A stretch of DNA of 64,000 bases from Motacilla alba alba (lineage: Eukaryota > Chordata > Aves > Passeriformes > Motacillidae): NCBI RefSeq assembly GCF_015832195.1, contig NC_052018.1, forward strand, positions 61,193,666 to 61,257,665, in the 5' to 3' direction. This document shows positions 25,901 to 39,016 of this stretch, piece by piece (the stretch's first letter is position 1; each line of letters starts with the position of its first letter). Under the pieces are notes generated by a model that worked only from the letters and a program-made list of their open reading frames with translations, was not told where the DNA came from and made no database searches. The position numbers and the translations under genes are program-made.

Positions 25901-28900
25901 TGTAGGGAGAAAACTGAACCTTCTGCAGGAAGGTGCTCTCTAAGGGGAAGTCATATGTAGGGCAGGAAAATTGCTTTGCTTGCTCAGATTTTGAACTGGT
26001 CAGGAAAGGGCACGTGAGTTGGAATGTAATTCTTACAGAGGGAAAACTCTCCAAACTGTGAAGGTTTTACAGCATTTTTCAGGAAGAGTCCATTATTCCA
26101 CTGCCAAAGCTACGTGGCTGAGAATACTTTGGCCCCAGGATCCCTTCAGTTCATCTGGAGCTTTGTGGTCTTTTCACTTCAAAGGAAATGTTGCTGCCAG
26201 TGTGGTTGACTTGAACTTTATCATCACTGGTACTTAATCCATCAATTTTTTGGAAGTTTAGTAAGAAGACCACGAGCCAAATGGGGTCTTGAACTTGGGG
26301 TCAGATGTCTTCAGGCCTGCAAATAGTCTGAAACCTTGGTGCAGAAAACAGGGATTAGAGTGATTGAATCTCGAGGAGGATGTTTGTGGATTTCTGCACT
26401 AGGCTTTGTCTGGGAAAGCAAGACCAAGTTTCATAGTAAATAGTAGAGGAAAGGTGATATTTTTGGAAAGTGATATCACATAGTCTTTCCATTGATTTGA
26501 CAGAAAGAGATAGTATACCAATGGAAAGCAGGAGCAGTATCTCTTTTTTCTCCAAAACCTTTCCCATCAATGTTTCATCCTGCATGGGTTCAACTTGAGC
26601 TCTCTGTTCTTTGTCCAGGATCCAGTTTCTTGTCAGTGCTCAGATGTTGAGGGATTGTTGGCAAGCTCAAAAGGAATTAATCCTTTCTTGCTTTCCTTGC
26701 TTTTTAAGAGAATAGTCATTCTTCTTCAGTGCCTCATTCGGTAACAGTTTATTACTCAGCCTGACTCCATGTTGACTTGGTTACACTTGACCTCACCCAT
26801 TCCACCTATTTCCTGGCCGTGCTGAGTTACTGCTCTCTGCCAGCACCCAAGACCTCGAAGGAGAGGGCAGAAGTTGAGGGGCTAACTTCCATTAGTGTAT
26901 AGCTTAACCCAGGGACTGCTTGATTTTATGTTACGAAATTCAAAACAGCAAGCACATTGCTTCTAAACTGCTTTATATTGCATTTTCACTGATTGAGAGT
27001 GCTGTCCTTGTTTCTAAGTAATACTATTTTCAATTAGGAAAAAAACCCAAACCACAAAACCCCAGCAGAAACTCTCAGACTTCTAAAGCTCTGAATGAGA
27101 TTTTAACTTCAGCAGTCAGCGTATCTTTCAGGAAATAACTAAAACCTGACTTGGGAATAATGCAGGAGACTGCCAAGTGTATCAGTTGACTTCTTTTCCT
27201 GATTGAGTGTTTGTTGGTAAAACTAATTGCATTTTCCCACCAGATGTTGTTTTAGTTGCTATGTATAATTGCATATTTGTGAAGAATATGTGTTTTCAGA
27301 GACAGACTTTCCTGGCAGTTTTGTGGGGAATCAGAAAACAACACTGCTCAAAGAATATCCCAGAGTACTTCTGCTGTGGGAGCTCAGTGGTTCAGGCTTG
27401 GAGTCCTGTCCAAGTTAATTGTCACAGAAGATGTTCTGTAGAAGGTGTTCAGCTGTTGGCCTTTTGTTCATTTTCCATGCTGCTTCAAATGTGATTTTCT
27501 TTTCACATTTGAAGTAAACGGAGGCATATCATTAATGCAGTGAACACTATATAGGAGGGCAACTCTTCACTCAAAAATCTAATTGCTATAAGATGCTTGC
27601 TCAAAAAATGTCTTGAGAGTCAAGAAGGAATATAGAAATATGTATGCCTGGAGTACACAAGTCAGAATTAGTCCAGGTATAATACAGGAAGGTATAATAA
27701 TCAGTCTTTCTGTGATTTGCCAGAATCCTTTCATGTAATATTTCATATAACATCTTTGCCTGGACAATTGCTTCTATCTCCACATGTCCAGAGTAGTTAA
27801 TAACTTGAGATTCTGGTTTTAAGACTACTTATATTTTGACTCCTGACGTGGCATGCAAGACTGTATCTCATTTACAATCATTCAGCTACATTATACTATT
27901 TTAGAGAGAAATAAAGCCAGTGCAGTTTGAATCCCCAGTTTTTAGTATTTCAGTATTTATTAAATGGATTTGTCACCAAGATCTCTGATGGATTTACTTT
28001 GCCTTCTCATTTGATGGCTTTGTAATAGTTATCTAGATCCTATGGACTTGGTAAAAGAGAGAATGAACAAGCCTGAAAGTAGGTAACTCAGCCAGTGCTG
28101 CTTTTGAAAGGATTAATGACCTCAAATGAGAATTTCACTGCTGTATGTATGTTTATATATGCAGTTAGCTGAATGATCCTGGGCTGTACCAGCCTTGTGG
28201 GGGGCTAGTAACTCCTCATGTCCAAAGGAAACAGAGAGTCTTCTAAGATTTTTGGACATAAAGGCAGTCAAGAAAAATCTAATGCTTTCCCCTTGAGCTT
28301 GTATGTGAATTTTAGTGATGTCTCTTTTTGTGTCAGTTCAAGAAATCATTTTACAGTGGCTGAATTTTTAATGGAAATAAAAAAGTATTCAGCAGGAGAC
28401 CAGCTGTCTCACCTCACTCTGCTTTTCTTTATTTCTCTCTGCATTTTGAGGTAAAAAGAAGGAAAGCCAGAAATATGACACAGAGAAAAAACAAACTTTC
28501 ACTTTTTATTGTATCCTAAGAGGAGTTTGCTGCACTGTCTCCTGCTTTGTGATGGAGAAACAGTAAACAAGAAAAGCCCAAGCAAAATGCTAATACTACA
28601 TCTAAATGGACTGCCAAATACTGGAGTTGAGCCTTGGCAAGACTGACATACTTTTGTTTGGCTAATGAATGAAAATAATTAAAGGCAATAATTTTTCCCG
28701 TACTTCCTTTGTTACTAAGCCTACCTGCATAAATAGAAGGTTGATCCATCATTTTCTGTATTTATCCCTTTGTAGTTCAGTTAATTTTGAATCAGCAAAA
28801 TAGATTTATCTCTATCATAAATACTAAAGTTTGTCCGGATGACTAAATCAGAGCAAAGAGAACCAATTCAGCTTCCTTGAACTACTCAGCATCTTCTGAC

Positions 28901-31900
28901 AGTGCAAATGGTTGACCTTATCAGCATTTTTGCAAAGTGTAATTTTCTGAGGTGCCTAGTTTTTCCTGTGGGGGAAGATGGGGGCGGAAACTGAAGAAGA
29001 AAGCATAAAGACAGGTCTAAATTTTGAGAAAGTGAAGGTCAGTGAAGCAAAACACAGAATGAGGCAGCTGTGACTGCAGAGCTGCGCAGGACACGTTGTC
29101 AAGTGGCAGCAGTGATAGAGCCTGGGACGATGGCACCAAGATTTCAGCAGGTGTGTGTGCCAAATGCACACACAAAGGCAGAGAGTCACACAAAATACTG
29201 AAAGGGCAAGGTTTGTCAAGTAGGAAAAGGAATCCTTCAAACTTTGGAACTACAGCCCTGGTTTAAAAACCAAAAGCTGCTGCCTAGGGGAGAAGGAAGA
29301 TCTGTAACTTGAGAAATTGCTCAGTGGAGTTACTGACAGCTTAGCCACATCTTAGGGACGATTAGAGCACTTGAGGTTTAATGACAGATTACATTAATTT
29401 TCAGAATGTTTCAGTGTGTCCAGGAATTTAGATGCAATCTGTTCATGCACCTTGCATAGTCCTACAAGGCAAGTTCTGTCTGTATGTTAAAATTTGGGGT
29501 TTTAAGAATCAGATTGTACTAGGATGGAGTTTGCCAGAATCATTTTCAATGCTGTTGAAATTAATGGAGTCTATGAGTTGTTTTGCATTCGTGAGTTGTC
29601 AGATGTTTGTTCTTTGTAAAAAGTCAGAGAGGATCTGTTAAAAATCCCGAGCCAGCAGGAATAAAACAGACACATGTTCCTTTTTTAGCTTTCCAACATC
29701 ACAATACTGGAATATCTCACTTGTCAAAGTGCTACCCTAAAGTAGCCTCCAACAGCTTTATATTTCTTCCAGCAGCTATAGCAAATCCAGCTTCTAATGC
29801 TTTAACTTCAGCTTCAGTCAAAGGTTTGGCTGTTTCCCTGATGCAGAATGACAGTCCCTGTTCTGAAAATGTATTGATTAGATTTCCTGGGAGTTTTGTT
29901 TAACCAGCAACATTAGAAACCTTCAGTGTTAGTACTAAATGTCATGAAGGGAGGCATCTTGTTTTATCGATATCTTTCTGTAACATTATTGACTGTTCAG
30001 TTTGTACAACCAAAACCTGAGATTGGGAATAATTCCGCCTTCTACTCCTCATATGTATTCCAATTGTGATAAAGCTTGAGCGTTCTTACTGTTGATGAGT
30101 TCTATTTACTTATGTTAAACCAAATTAAATAGCAACAAAATGTGTTACGTGCAAAAAAAGCACCACTGTTAGAAAATTATACTTCTACAAAACAGTGGGC
30201 TGCCTGAGCTGAACCTTCAATGTACCAGGTGTTTGGTCACTCCACTGTAGCTTTGTGGATCTTGGTGCTGCTAAACCACTTTCTGCTGGTCCTGTGTCTG
30301 GTCCAGAGCATTGCAGCATCACTACAGATCCTACAGGAGCTGTGGAGTTCGGCACAATATTATTACAATTGATGTAGCAAAGATGCCCAACATGTCCAAG
30401 CTGTTTGTCTTGAGCTGAATTTTTAGCTTCTTGGCCATTGTAATATTAATCTCTTCATAAGAGGAATACTTCAGAGCAAAATACCCCATCTTTTGCTTAC
30501 CATATGTCTTTTAGAAATTGGCATTTAGTTGAAGTGTCTTTGATATCTTGGGCATTTAAGGGGGTTGCAGTCTTGAGTGCTAAGTTTCATGGATGATAGT
30601 TCAAAAATCTTTAGTTGAAAAACCTATTAATTTACCAAAATTAGGTTGTGAAACTCATCTCAATCATAGGCTAAAGAGGTCAGAGCATTCCAGAGAAGGG
30701 TGTTTTTCAGGTATTCAGATTTGTTATCATAGATAGAAGTCACCCTGAGTTTGGGTTTCATGGAGAACTAAGACACTTGTGTTTCAGGACTGAACCCACC
30801 TTTCATCTCTTGGTGCACTTGGAAAGCTGTGTGTGCTTTTCCAATGCTGTTTACCACAGTTTCCCCTTCAAAGCACACATCTGGGCACTACAGGAGCGCT
30901 GTGTTTGTATGACTTTTAATCAGCTACAGCTTCATTGTGGTGTAGGCTTGGTCATGTTTGATATTGTATAAAGACATACTGGATTTATGTTTTGGTACTG
31001 ACTCACACTCAGAATGTATTGGGTGATTTTAGTATTGGGTTGTCAGATTTTCCATATTCTGCAAATGCAATTCTGCAGTTGGAAATACATGTAAGATCAG
31101 TTGTAATAACAAGCAGTATGAAAGGAGAAGAGATGAGTCAAGAGAAGAACAGAACAAGGCGCCAAAGAACCACTTCAAAATTAATACTTGGATTTTTAAA
31201 AATTATTCTTATTATCACTTAGCTTTTGTGTTCAAGGGTTAACAAATCACTATAACTTGTTCCCTTTTTCCAACATTCTGTCTGACCTCCTAGATCTGCA
31301 AACACACACACACAAAAAAAATTAATTTAAGTGTCTAAAATGTAACTTCTTAATTTTTCTGTTAGATCCTTTAGGGATATCCTGTGGCTCAACCTTTTGT
31401 CTGAAGGTCAAGAGACTTTTATTCATCTGACATAAGTAGCTTGAGTGTGGCATTTATAACCTGAGTAATGTTATGGATGATAACACCATTAGACATTTTT
31501 ACAGCTTCAGCAGGAGTTCAGCCAGCAGGACTATCAGGCTGATAAATGCTTTCATCTTAAAGGTTGTATTGCTACAATAACCCTGAAACTTAAAGCTGCT
31601 CCTTGAAACCTACAGCCTGGCTGAAGAGATGAAGTGTGCCCTCTGATATTTCTAGGTTGCTAAAGAGCTCTCTCAAGTTCCAGTGCAAGAATTAAGATGC
31701 TGACATGCAGCTGTTCTGAATTGGAAATTACTGAGGACTTCATAATTTTAAATTATTTGGGGGCAGTGCTACTCAAAAGAATTAGCTTTAGATTGAGAGG
31801 AGACTGAACTGTTGAGTGATGAATCCAGAGATTTTGTTCCTACCCAATTATAAAATGTTTCTGCAGGGTTTTAGGAGGCAGACTCTTGTACTGCTATTTT

Positions 31901-32472
31901 CAGAAACAACAGAGGCTCGCCTCCTCTGTCTGGGTCTTTGCAGTTCTAGAACTTCTTGTAGACTAGTTAGAAATAGAGAAGCTAGCAGTGACAACTGGTA
32001 GGATTTTGCCTTTGTAAAAGTTTGTTTTGCTGAGATCAGAGAGTGGCTGTGTTTCGAAAATGAATAGTGAAAGTGGCTGTGCACTGATTATGCATGTGGA
32101 AACAGTGGAAATAATGAAGAGTGTGAAAGGAGATGTGATGATACAAGTGGAAGAAGAACAGAATAAGGGATCACAAGAGAGGATAGTGTGAGGCGAACAA
32201 AGGTAGAGTTCTTGCTTTTATATCTAAGAATAGTATTCTGAGCCTTGCAGCAAACTTCAGTTGCTGTTTTAACCCAGCAACTATTAACACAAAAATATTT
32301 GTAACATGTAATAATTACAGGTAAGGCAGCCAGATAGTGATTTTTTCAATATTTTTGATAATGGGAAACAATTCCATTGTTTTTCTTAAGATTTTAAAGG
32401 CTTTATGGGAGTTCTGTTAAATTGCCATTCTTGTTTACAATCTTCATTATGTTGATCATAAAAAGAAATCTA

Positions 32473-32618
32473 GGGGGTTTTTTTGTTGTTGTTTTGGTTT
32501 GTGGTTGTTTGGGTTTTTGCTTTGTTTTGGTGGGGTGGGGTTTTTTTTTGTTTGTTTGGTGGTGGGTTTTTTGGGTTGGTTTGGTCTGGTTTTTTTGTTT
32601 TGTTTTTTGGGTTTTTTT
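32473..32618 (+). repeat. G/T-only tract, about 146 bp
   Basis: Apart from C at 32520 and 32586 the stretch consists only of G and T, with many G runs of 2 to 5 separated by T runs. The 88-residue frame across it is low complexity and is not a gene. Confidence 0.93.
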
Positions 32619-33663
32619 ACTAAGGCTTAGGAAACCATACTTCCTTTCTGAAACTTTCCAAAGTGCAATAATGACAATTTCTTCCTAGGGGACTACTGTT
32701 GGATAAGTCTGATACAATACACACATTGCTTGCTGCAAGTCTGACACAGCCTCTCAGTAGGAAGATAGAAAAGAAGATCTCTGACAGCAGAGGTCACTGA
32801 GGGTGATTGCAGGCTTTGAACAAGTGTACAAGGAGATCCTAAGTAGGCTGTGATTCTTCAGCTTGGGAAAGAGATGACTGGGGAATTACATAATAGAGGT
32901 CTGTGAATTTGTGCCCAATGTTAAGATTGTAAGTAGGGAACAATTATTCATGTTTCTTTGAGTGTAAAGAGCTAAAGGTTGCCAAATGAAATTATCATTT
33001 ATCAGAGAAGAGGGATTGTGGGAGTTTTTTTGTTGAAAGCTGCAGGGGAGATGCTTGCTCAGTGCATACTGTTCTTTTACTCTTCTCCAAACACTTGACC
33101 ACTCTTGAAGGTAAGATCCAAGGCTAGGTGAATTTCTGACCTGGGCATGTAATTGTTAGAACCTTAAATTTACAAGTACTGGAAATAGGTGGTAGACTGA
33201 AGAGCAAATGTAAGATTTGACCTTCCTTTTAGCTTCATTTTTAATGCTGGCTAGTTTTCAAGTTGATGGGTGCTTTTAAACTTGCTTTAAAGTGTATTTG
33301 CCTCATATAGAATTATGTGATGGCAGCAACAGCCTTGGCTAGTCCATTTATTGCTTTAGGATTTGTTAGTCCTTATTTCCTGATTTTCCTCTTAAAATAC
33401 ATCAAATATGCGAGATCTTAACTTTCTTAAATCCTCAAGAAGAATTTATTTAAAAAGAAATTGCAGGTTCCAATCAGTCTGACTTCAGTCTGTGATTGGC
33501 TCTGGAGTTGTTTAAGGGCAAGAAAAAACTTGGATTATCCACTTTGTGTTTGAAATGGTGGGTGTAAGCTTCTCATCTCTTCCTGGATGTGGATGTGCAG
33601 CATGTTGCCTTATTGCCTTCCCCTTGGCCTACTTCCATACTGCCTGATCATACTGCTTTTGCC

Positions 33664-33684
33664 TTTTTTTTTTTTTTTTTTTTT
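33664..33684 (+). repeat. Poly(T) run, 21 bases
   Basis: An uninterrupted run of 21 T within the 16-kb intron, 540 bp upstream of the next exon. No retroposed sequence is recognised next to it. Confidence 0.95.
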
Positions 33685-34224
33685 GGAAGCTGTTCTCCCA
33701 CTTTGTCTAGCTCATCAACTGAATAACCTGTCCTTCTCTATTCAGCTTTCTATTTCTCATGAACCATTTGAAATCTCAGCTAGGACCTCACTTTTGTCAA
33801 TTGTGTCTTTTCTTTTGATATTGTTACGACTGATGCACACCTTTTCTGCCACCAGGTTTAGGATTTTTTGTATTATCTAAGAACACTAAATAATCTGTGG
33901 TAGCCTTTCTGGCAGCTCTCTTTAATTGTGGTAATGATCAAGTTCAAATGAAGTGTAATGTCTCATATTAAATTGAATTAAATGCATCCCCCATGAAACA
34001 TTACTTGCTCACAGATTTTACAAACTTACCTGTAGACTCTGCTGCTTTGACTTCATTCTTCACATTCAGCTTTGATTGCCGGGTCCTATTCTGGCACCCT
34101 TTCACATCCATGACTGCTTTGCTTTCAGTAATTTCCAGGGTAGCTAGTTAATTACAAGAGGCATTTGAAGGAGGACCCCGTGGCTGACATTTGGTGGGAC
34201 TGAGGGTTGCTGTGTTATTTTCAG

Positions 34225-34405
34225 GTGCTGTTTGGCACTGCTGATGGACAAGTCATCGTCATGGACTGCCATGGGCGCATGCTGGCCCACGTGCTCCTTC
34301 ATGAGTCAGATGGCATCCTCAACATGTCCTGGAACTACCCCAGCTTCCTGGTGGAGGACAGCAGCGAGAGCGACACGGACTCCGACGACTATTCCCCACC
34401 ACAGG
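34225..34405 (+). CDS. TULP4: TULP4 coding exon, WD40 repeat plus acidic Ser/Asp stretch
   Basis: The exon is 181 bp: 60 codons plus the first base of an Asp codon. It begins VLFGTADGQVIVMDCHGRML and continues AHVLLHESDGILNMSWNYP. It ends in the acidic run EDSSESDTDSDDYSPPQ. This matches about residues 182-242 of TULP4. The VLFGTADGQVIVMD part is a WD40 strand pair, and the Ser/Asp run is a likely surface loop between blades with several casein-kinase-2-like sites (inference). The acceptor has a good pyrimidine tract ending attttcag; the donor is g|gtaggg. The frame runs on to 34638 in intron, which is readthrough. Codon third positions are GC-rich compared with the flanking intron. Confidence 0.97.
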
Positions 34406-36904
34406 GTAGGGTTATGTGCGCATCCCTGTGCTTCAGCTTTGCACGTGCTCATGAAGACATCTTGAATGCCGGAGCGTTGTCATGCTCTACAAAACCAGCA
34501 GGGTGGCCAAAGCTTCAAGCTCTCGTGGAGCAGAGAGCTGGTATGGGAGAGTGGGTTTGTTCCCAGCTCTGCCACCAGTCTTGCTGCAGGTCATACCTCA
34601 TCTGTGCTGCTCTGCTTCCGTTTGCACAAATGAGATAACATCACAAAGCTCGATAAGCTTTCAGTGAGGGTGAGGTAGACAGGGACATGTCAGGTTTCAC
34701 TGATAAGCAGATATGAGGCATTGCAGTGGTTTGTGTGTATGGAGGTAGTCAGAGAGCAGAAACAGAAATTAATGCGCTATTATATAGATTCATGTGAAAA
34801 GACAGCAGTACTAGACATGGTGTAAAGTACTATATATTTAGTTTTATCTCTGTTTTGTAGGATTTCTGTAATGCTCATCATTACAATCCCATTCTTCATA
34901 GTCCTGACATTAAGAGTTCCATAAATACTGCAGAAGGCTCAGAAATGAAGATATTTGCTGCAATTACACAGGGTAGAAGCAGGGTGACTGGAGTTGGCTG
35001 GAATTATTAATTCACATGCTTCAGAGCACATTGCCAGTTTGAGAGTCAGGAATAAATCCTTCCCTCTCCTCAAGTCTCAATACAACTCATTTGGTGAAAT
35101 ATTTTGGTTTTAAAGTCTTTGGAAATCATCAGTAGGGAAGACTTATGAGGCCTAGGTGTCCATGCACAGTCTGTCCCACCCTTCTCATTCAAGTAATGAA
35201 AATACTTGCCATTGATGTGATTGATCACTTTATAAGCTCTAGGTGAGCTGTTCCTGTGTTTCAGTGTATAAAGCCTGAACTACATTAAGAACTAAGGTTA
35301 TATAATAGTCAGTGATTGTACAGTGGAAATTTTAAATACATAACAATTATTCAAAAATAATTCTGAATTTGCGTCTTGGATCTGAACCTCTGAATTGAGG
35401 ACTTCTGCAGTTTTAACTCTTAATTTGGATTCACACCAAAAAATCTACCTTTTCCAGTATAGGTATATAGGTATATAATAAGCTTATGTATTTAACAAAT
35501 ACTGAAAGAAGATAATCTGATCACCTGGTAAAATGTTAGAATATTTTAAAACTGGATTTTGTTTTGGCTTTCATGCCTTACTTCTGGTACTGGGTAAGAT
35601 TTCTTACCTTAGAAGGAAAGAAACTAACTTCAACCTAGCAAGCTCCTAAAGCAAGACAGGCAACAACAATAAATTGGATTTTTCCAGGGTTTTTGTTGTG
35701 TTTTTCAGAAATACTGAGGTGCCAGTTGGAGGATGGTGAAATTGCAGATGAGAGCTTAAATGATCCAAATGCGTGTGTTCGCTTTTTCTGAGTCAGTCAG
35801 GGGGTGGGTGGACTCGTTACAAGCCTATTTTAATGGTTACCCAAACATGATGTGTTTTCTTTGGAGCAGATGCAGCATAAACCTCTCGAAGGTGACAAGC
35901 CTTTGACTCACACAGATGTGTAGGAAGGACTAGAAGTTTGTTGGGATTTTCTTATTAAATTATTACACGCGGAGGTGCCAGTTACTAGACATCTTTCTCC
36001 AAAATGCTTTCTCATCAGCTTTTTTACTAGTTCAGGAAACAATACTACTCTTAACTGGTTCTGCCATTTTTGTTGACTGGAAAGATGTTGGTGGGGCCTT
36101 GACAGGCACTTAATCAGGGACCAGGGGCATCTCCTCTCAGACACTGTAAACAGGAGTTAAACACCAAAAGCTACAGATGGCAATATTGGTCATGAAGTGT
36201 TTGAGCAAAGGAATTTTACTGAATTGCTGAAAAACAAGCTCAGAGGACCAGAGACTTTGCAGAAATGGTTTTTAAAACCAAGTGTTCCCTTTGGGCTCAC
36301 CTCTACTTTTGGGTGCATGGGATCCTGTTATGCAGAATGGCAGGTATCTTCTCATGCTGCTGCCTAGACATTTAGAATGCAGTAATTTGTGGAAGGTCAG
36401 TATGGTCAGCTTCTAACTTTCTCTTAGAAGTTCTTAAAATGTCTCAGTGTGACTTAAAGAGGAGTCCCTGGTACCTGCCCAAGCAAAAAGGGTACAGAAC
36501 AAATCGCTTTTAATGTCATTATATTGTTCATCATGCTGGTTTTCAACTGGGGTTCCAAAAAAGTCTTCTGAGGCACTGGTTTTCCATTTCTTTGTCACTT
36601 TGAGAAGTTGAGAATGGAGAAAGACTGAAAAACACCACTATGTAACATAATAGTATATGCATAAATCACTGTGGATATAGTGCAGTAAAAATTGACAAAG
36701 TAAAAGCACTGAGGTTTCACAGAAACAGAGGAGCTTAACTAGCTAAACCTGCTTTGCTTCTGCCCACAGATGTCGCAGAAATAAGCAGGTAGAGAGGCTT
36801 GGAACAACTCCTGGTGGTGGTAGGCTGAAGTACAGTGTGTTTCATCCTGGATGTGATTATTTTTGGTTGTTCACCTTTTGCTCACTCAGAGCCTTGTCTT
36901 GCAG
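34406..36904 (+). other. TULP4 intron, 2.5 kb
   Basis: PPQ joins to the next exon through a split Asp codon (g + at), so no exon is missing. I see no repeat with defined ends, no RNA gene and no supported open frame here. Confidence 0.85.
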
Positions 36905-37039
36905 ATGGACCAGCTGCCTATCCAGTCCCGGTGCAGAACACCAAGCCACTACTGACTGTCAGCTTCACGTCAGGAGACATCAGTTTGATGAACAATTACG
37001 ATGACTTGTCTCCCACTATCATCCGCTCAGGGTTGAAAG
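36905..37039 (+). CDS. TULP4: TULP4 coding exon, WD40 region (DGPAAYPVPV... to ...RSGLK)
   Basis: The exon is 135 bp, entered and left in phase 1, hence frame-neutral if skipped. With the split Asp it reads DGPAAYPVPVQNTKPLLTV, then SFTSGDISLMNNYDDLSP and ends IIRSGLK, matching about residues 242-286 of TULP4. The SFTSGDISLMNNYDDL segment is a WD40-type strand pair. The acceptor is cttgcag, the donor aaag|gtacgg. The final G joins with 'at' of the following exon to give Asp; as I recall, mammals have Glu there. Confidence 0.97.
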
Positions 37040-37323
37040 GTACGGAAAAAAAGCCATTTCTTCCTCTCCTATGCCCTGTTTTTCTTGTATTTTGATGATG
37101 TGCACATAGGTTACATTTTTGTGCCTCTTGCTCCTTAACCCAGGAGCCCTCAGTGCTGTTATTGCCGTTTCCAGCAGTGACACCTGCTGGAGGAAGAGCA
37201 GCTCTTGGCTGATGGAGTTTTTGTGTTTGAAAAAATGCTTCACAATATTTTTGAGATCGTGTTTTTGTGGCAGTTTTGTAGGGCAACTTATCTGTTTTGT
37301 AGTTTTCCAGCAGAATGCATTAA

Positions 37324-37735
37324 TGTGGTGTTTGGAGGTCTCTAGGACGAGGGAAGAGATGAGAATTTGACTCTTAAGTTCTCAAAAAGTTGATTTATTA
37401 TATTATGATATGACATGATATTATATTTTATACTAAAACTATACTAAAAAATTAAGACAAGGATACATCAGAAGGCTAAAAAAGAATGAATAATAAAAAC
37501 CTGTGACTCTTCAGAGAGTCTGACACAGCTGGCTTTGATTGGTCATTAAGTTAAAACAATTTACATAGAACCAATCAAAGATGCACCTGGTGGTAAACAA
37601 TTTTCAGACTGCATTCTAAAACAATTAGATAATTATTGTTTACATTTCTTTTCTGAGGCTTCTCAGCTTCTTAAGAAAAAAAAAAATCTTGGCGAAGGGA
37701 TTCTTCAGAAAATATCATAATAACACATTATTATG
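37324..37735 (-). mobile_element. Solo LTR of an endogenous retrovirus, passerine type
   Basis: The segment has TG...CA ends (tgtggtgttt ... ataataaca on +) and is flanked by cattaa (37318-37323) and cattat (37736-37741), a target-site duplication of five to six bases. Read on the - strand, the U3 part has two CCAAT-type boxes in opposite orientation (+ strand gattggt at 37538-37544, ccaatc at 37571-37576). An AATAAA-type signal sits near the end (+ strand tttatt at 37394-37399). I recall very similar sequence as an abundant LTR in songbird genomes. No internal retroviral sequence is present, so it is a solo LTR. Family name not assigned. Confidence 0.82.
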
Positions 37736-39016
37736 ATTATGGTTCTTTGTGTGAGTGTCTCTGCTACATAACACTTTCTTTGCATGTCTAATTCACAAGG
37801 TCTTCCATGCTTTTGGTAACCTGGTATGCAATGCTGCTTTGGTTCTCACAATTATTGAAAACTTCCTGGAGTTATTAATTGTCAAGAGGCAAGTTATTCT
37901 GGGAAAGAAAAAATTCCAGTGATTAGTTACTATACATTTTGCTAAGTGATGTGCATGAATGTTTGTACAATCAGTATTCCATGTAAAATCTTTACCTCAC
38001 ATGGAAATTTTTACTGTTCTTACCTATTTAAAATGTCCTTTACTTTGCTAGCACTCTCTGTGCAATTTACTGTGCTTTGCCTGCAGAGACATTTTAATTC
38101 ACTACAGCACACAGGCACATGCTTAAATATAGGTTCCACCGAAGCTTTCATCTCCACAGGTAAATTAGTTTTAAATTAGATGAAAAGAGAATTGGGCTGT
38201 TGGAGCAAACTCTTAGCTGTTCTGAAATAGTGGGATGTTTTTGGTGAAAAGTTGCCCTAACACTGTCCCCACAGTTTCTGGGTGACCTGTTATGTACAGT
38301 AGTCTTGGGAGGTAAAAACATCACCTTTGAGGTTTCTTTTCCCTTCCTTTCTCCATCTGTGCCAACCCCAGAAATGTGTGAGCGCCAAAAGGCAGCATTG
38401 TGAGACAGCCCCACAATCCAGAAAACTTCATCAGCTGAAAGGATACCAAAAGTGTGAAGAACTCGAGCCAGCTTAAAAAAGCTCTTGTGATAATCACCAA
38501 TGGATCTGCTCAGCATTTCTACAATATTAGAGTAATTAGGGTGCTGAGCAGTCTGGAGTTGTCATCTAGTCTAGCTTTCAACTGGGAACAGTAGGAGAAA
38601 CAGACCCCATCTTATTCTCTGTTTAGAGTTGCAGGGCTCTGTCTTGCTGAGGATGTCTGTCCTGTTTCTCCTTCCCCACTGACTCCACTGACTTTCACTA
38701 GTGCAAAAAAGATCCCTTAAGTATGTTACCCTCCTGTAGCAAAATATTACTGTGCTAGATAGAGTAGGAATATTTTTATTAGTTATGGGCTGGACTAAAT
38801 TTTTATCATCAGTAGACAAAAACCATGCTGCATCTTACTGGATTGGGAATGTGTGTGAGACAGAGAAAGATGATTGGGATATTGCTGTCTGTTGTTTTAA
38901 GCACTGTACAGTGGAAACTATTTTATGTCTGGTTCTGTATAGATGTTCATACTTCCTGTAGCTTCATAATTTTTTTCAAGTGACTCTAAATTTTACTGGA
39001 TTTTATCACAGGCAAG

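Larger units (their letters stand above)
18249..34224 (+). other. TULP4 intron, about 16 kb
   Basis: No exon of TULP4 is missing between the flanking exons: DDQQ joins directly to VLFGTADG in the family. Contents that can be named are a CpG-enriched patch near 22.5-22.9 kb, a G/T-only tract at 32.47-32.62 kb and a 21-base T run at 33664-33684. I see no transposon with recognisable ends, no RNA gene and no second gene on either strand. The remainder is ordinary AT-rich intron. Confidence 0.85.

Noticed and set aside
32422..32688. 88-codon Val/Phe/Trp/Gly-rich frame
   Set aside because: Product of the G/T-only tract; no initiation or splice context.
38148..38516. 122-codon open frame on the - strand
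   Set aside because: No family resemblance, no splice or promoter context; expected length by chance in a 64-kb window.
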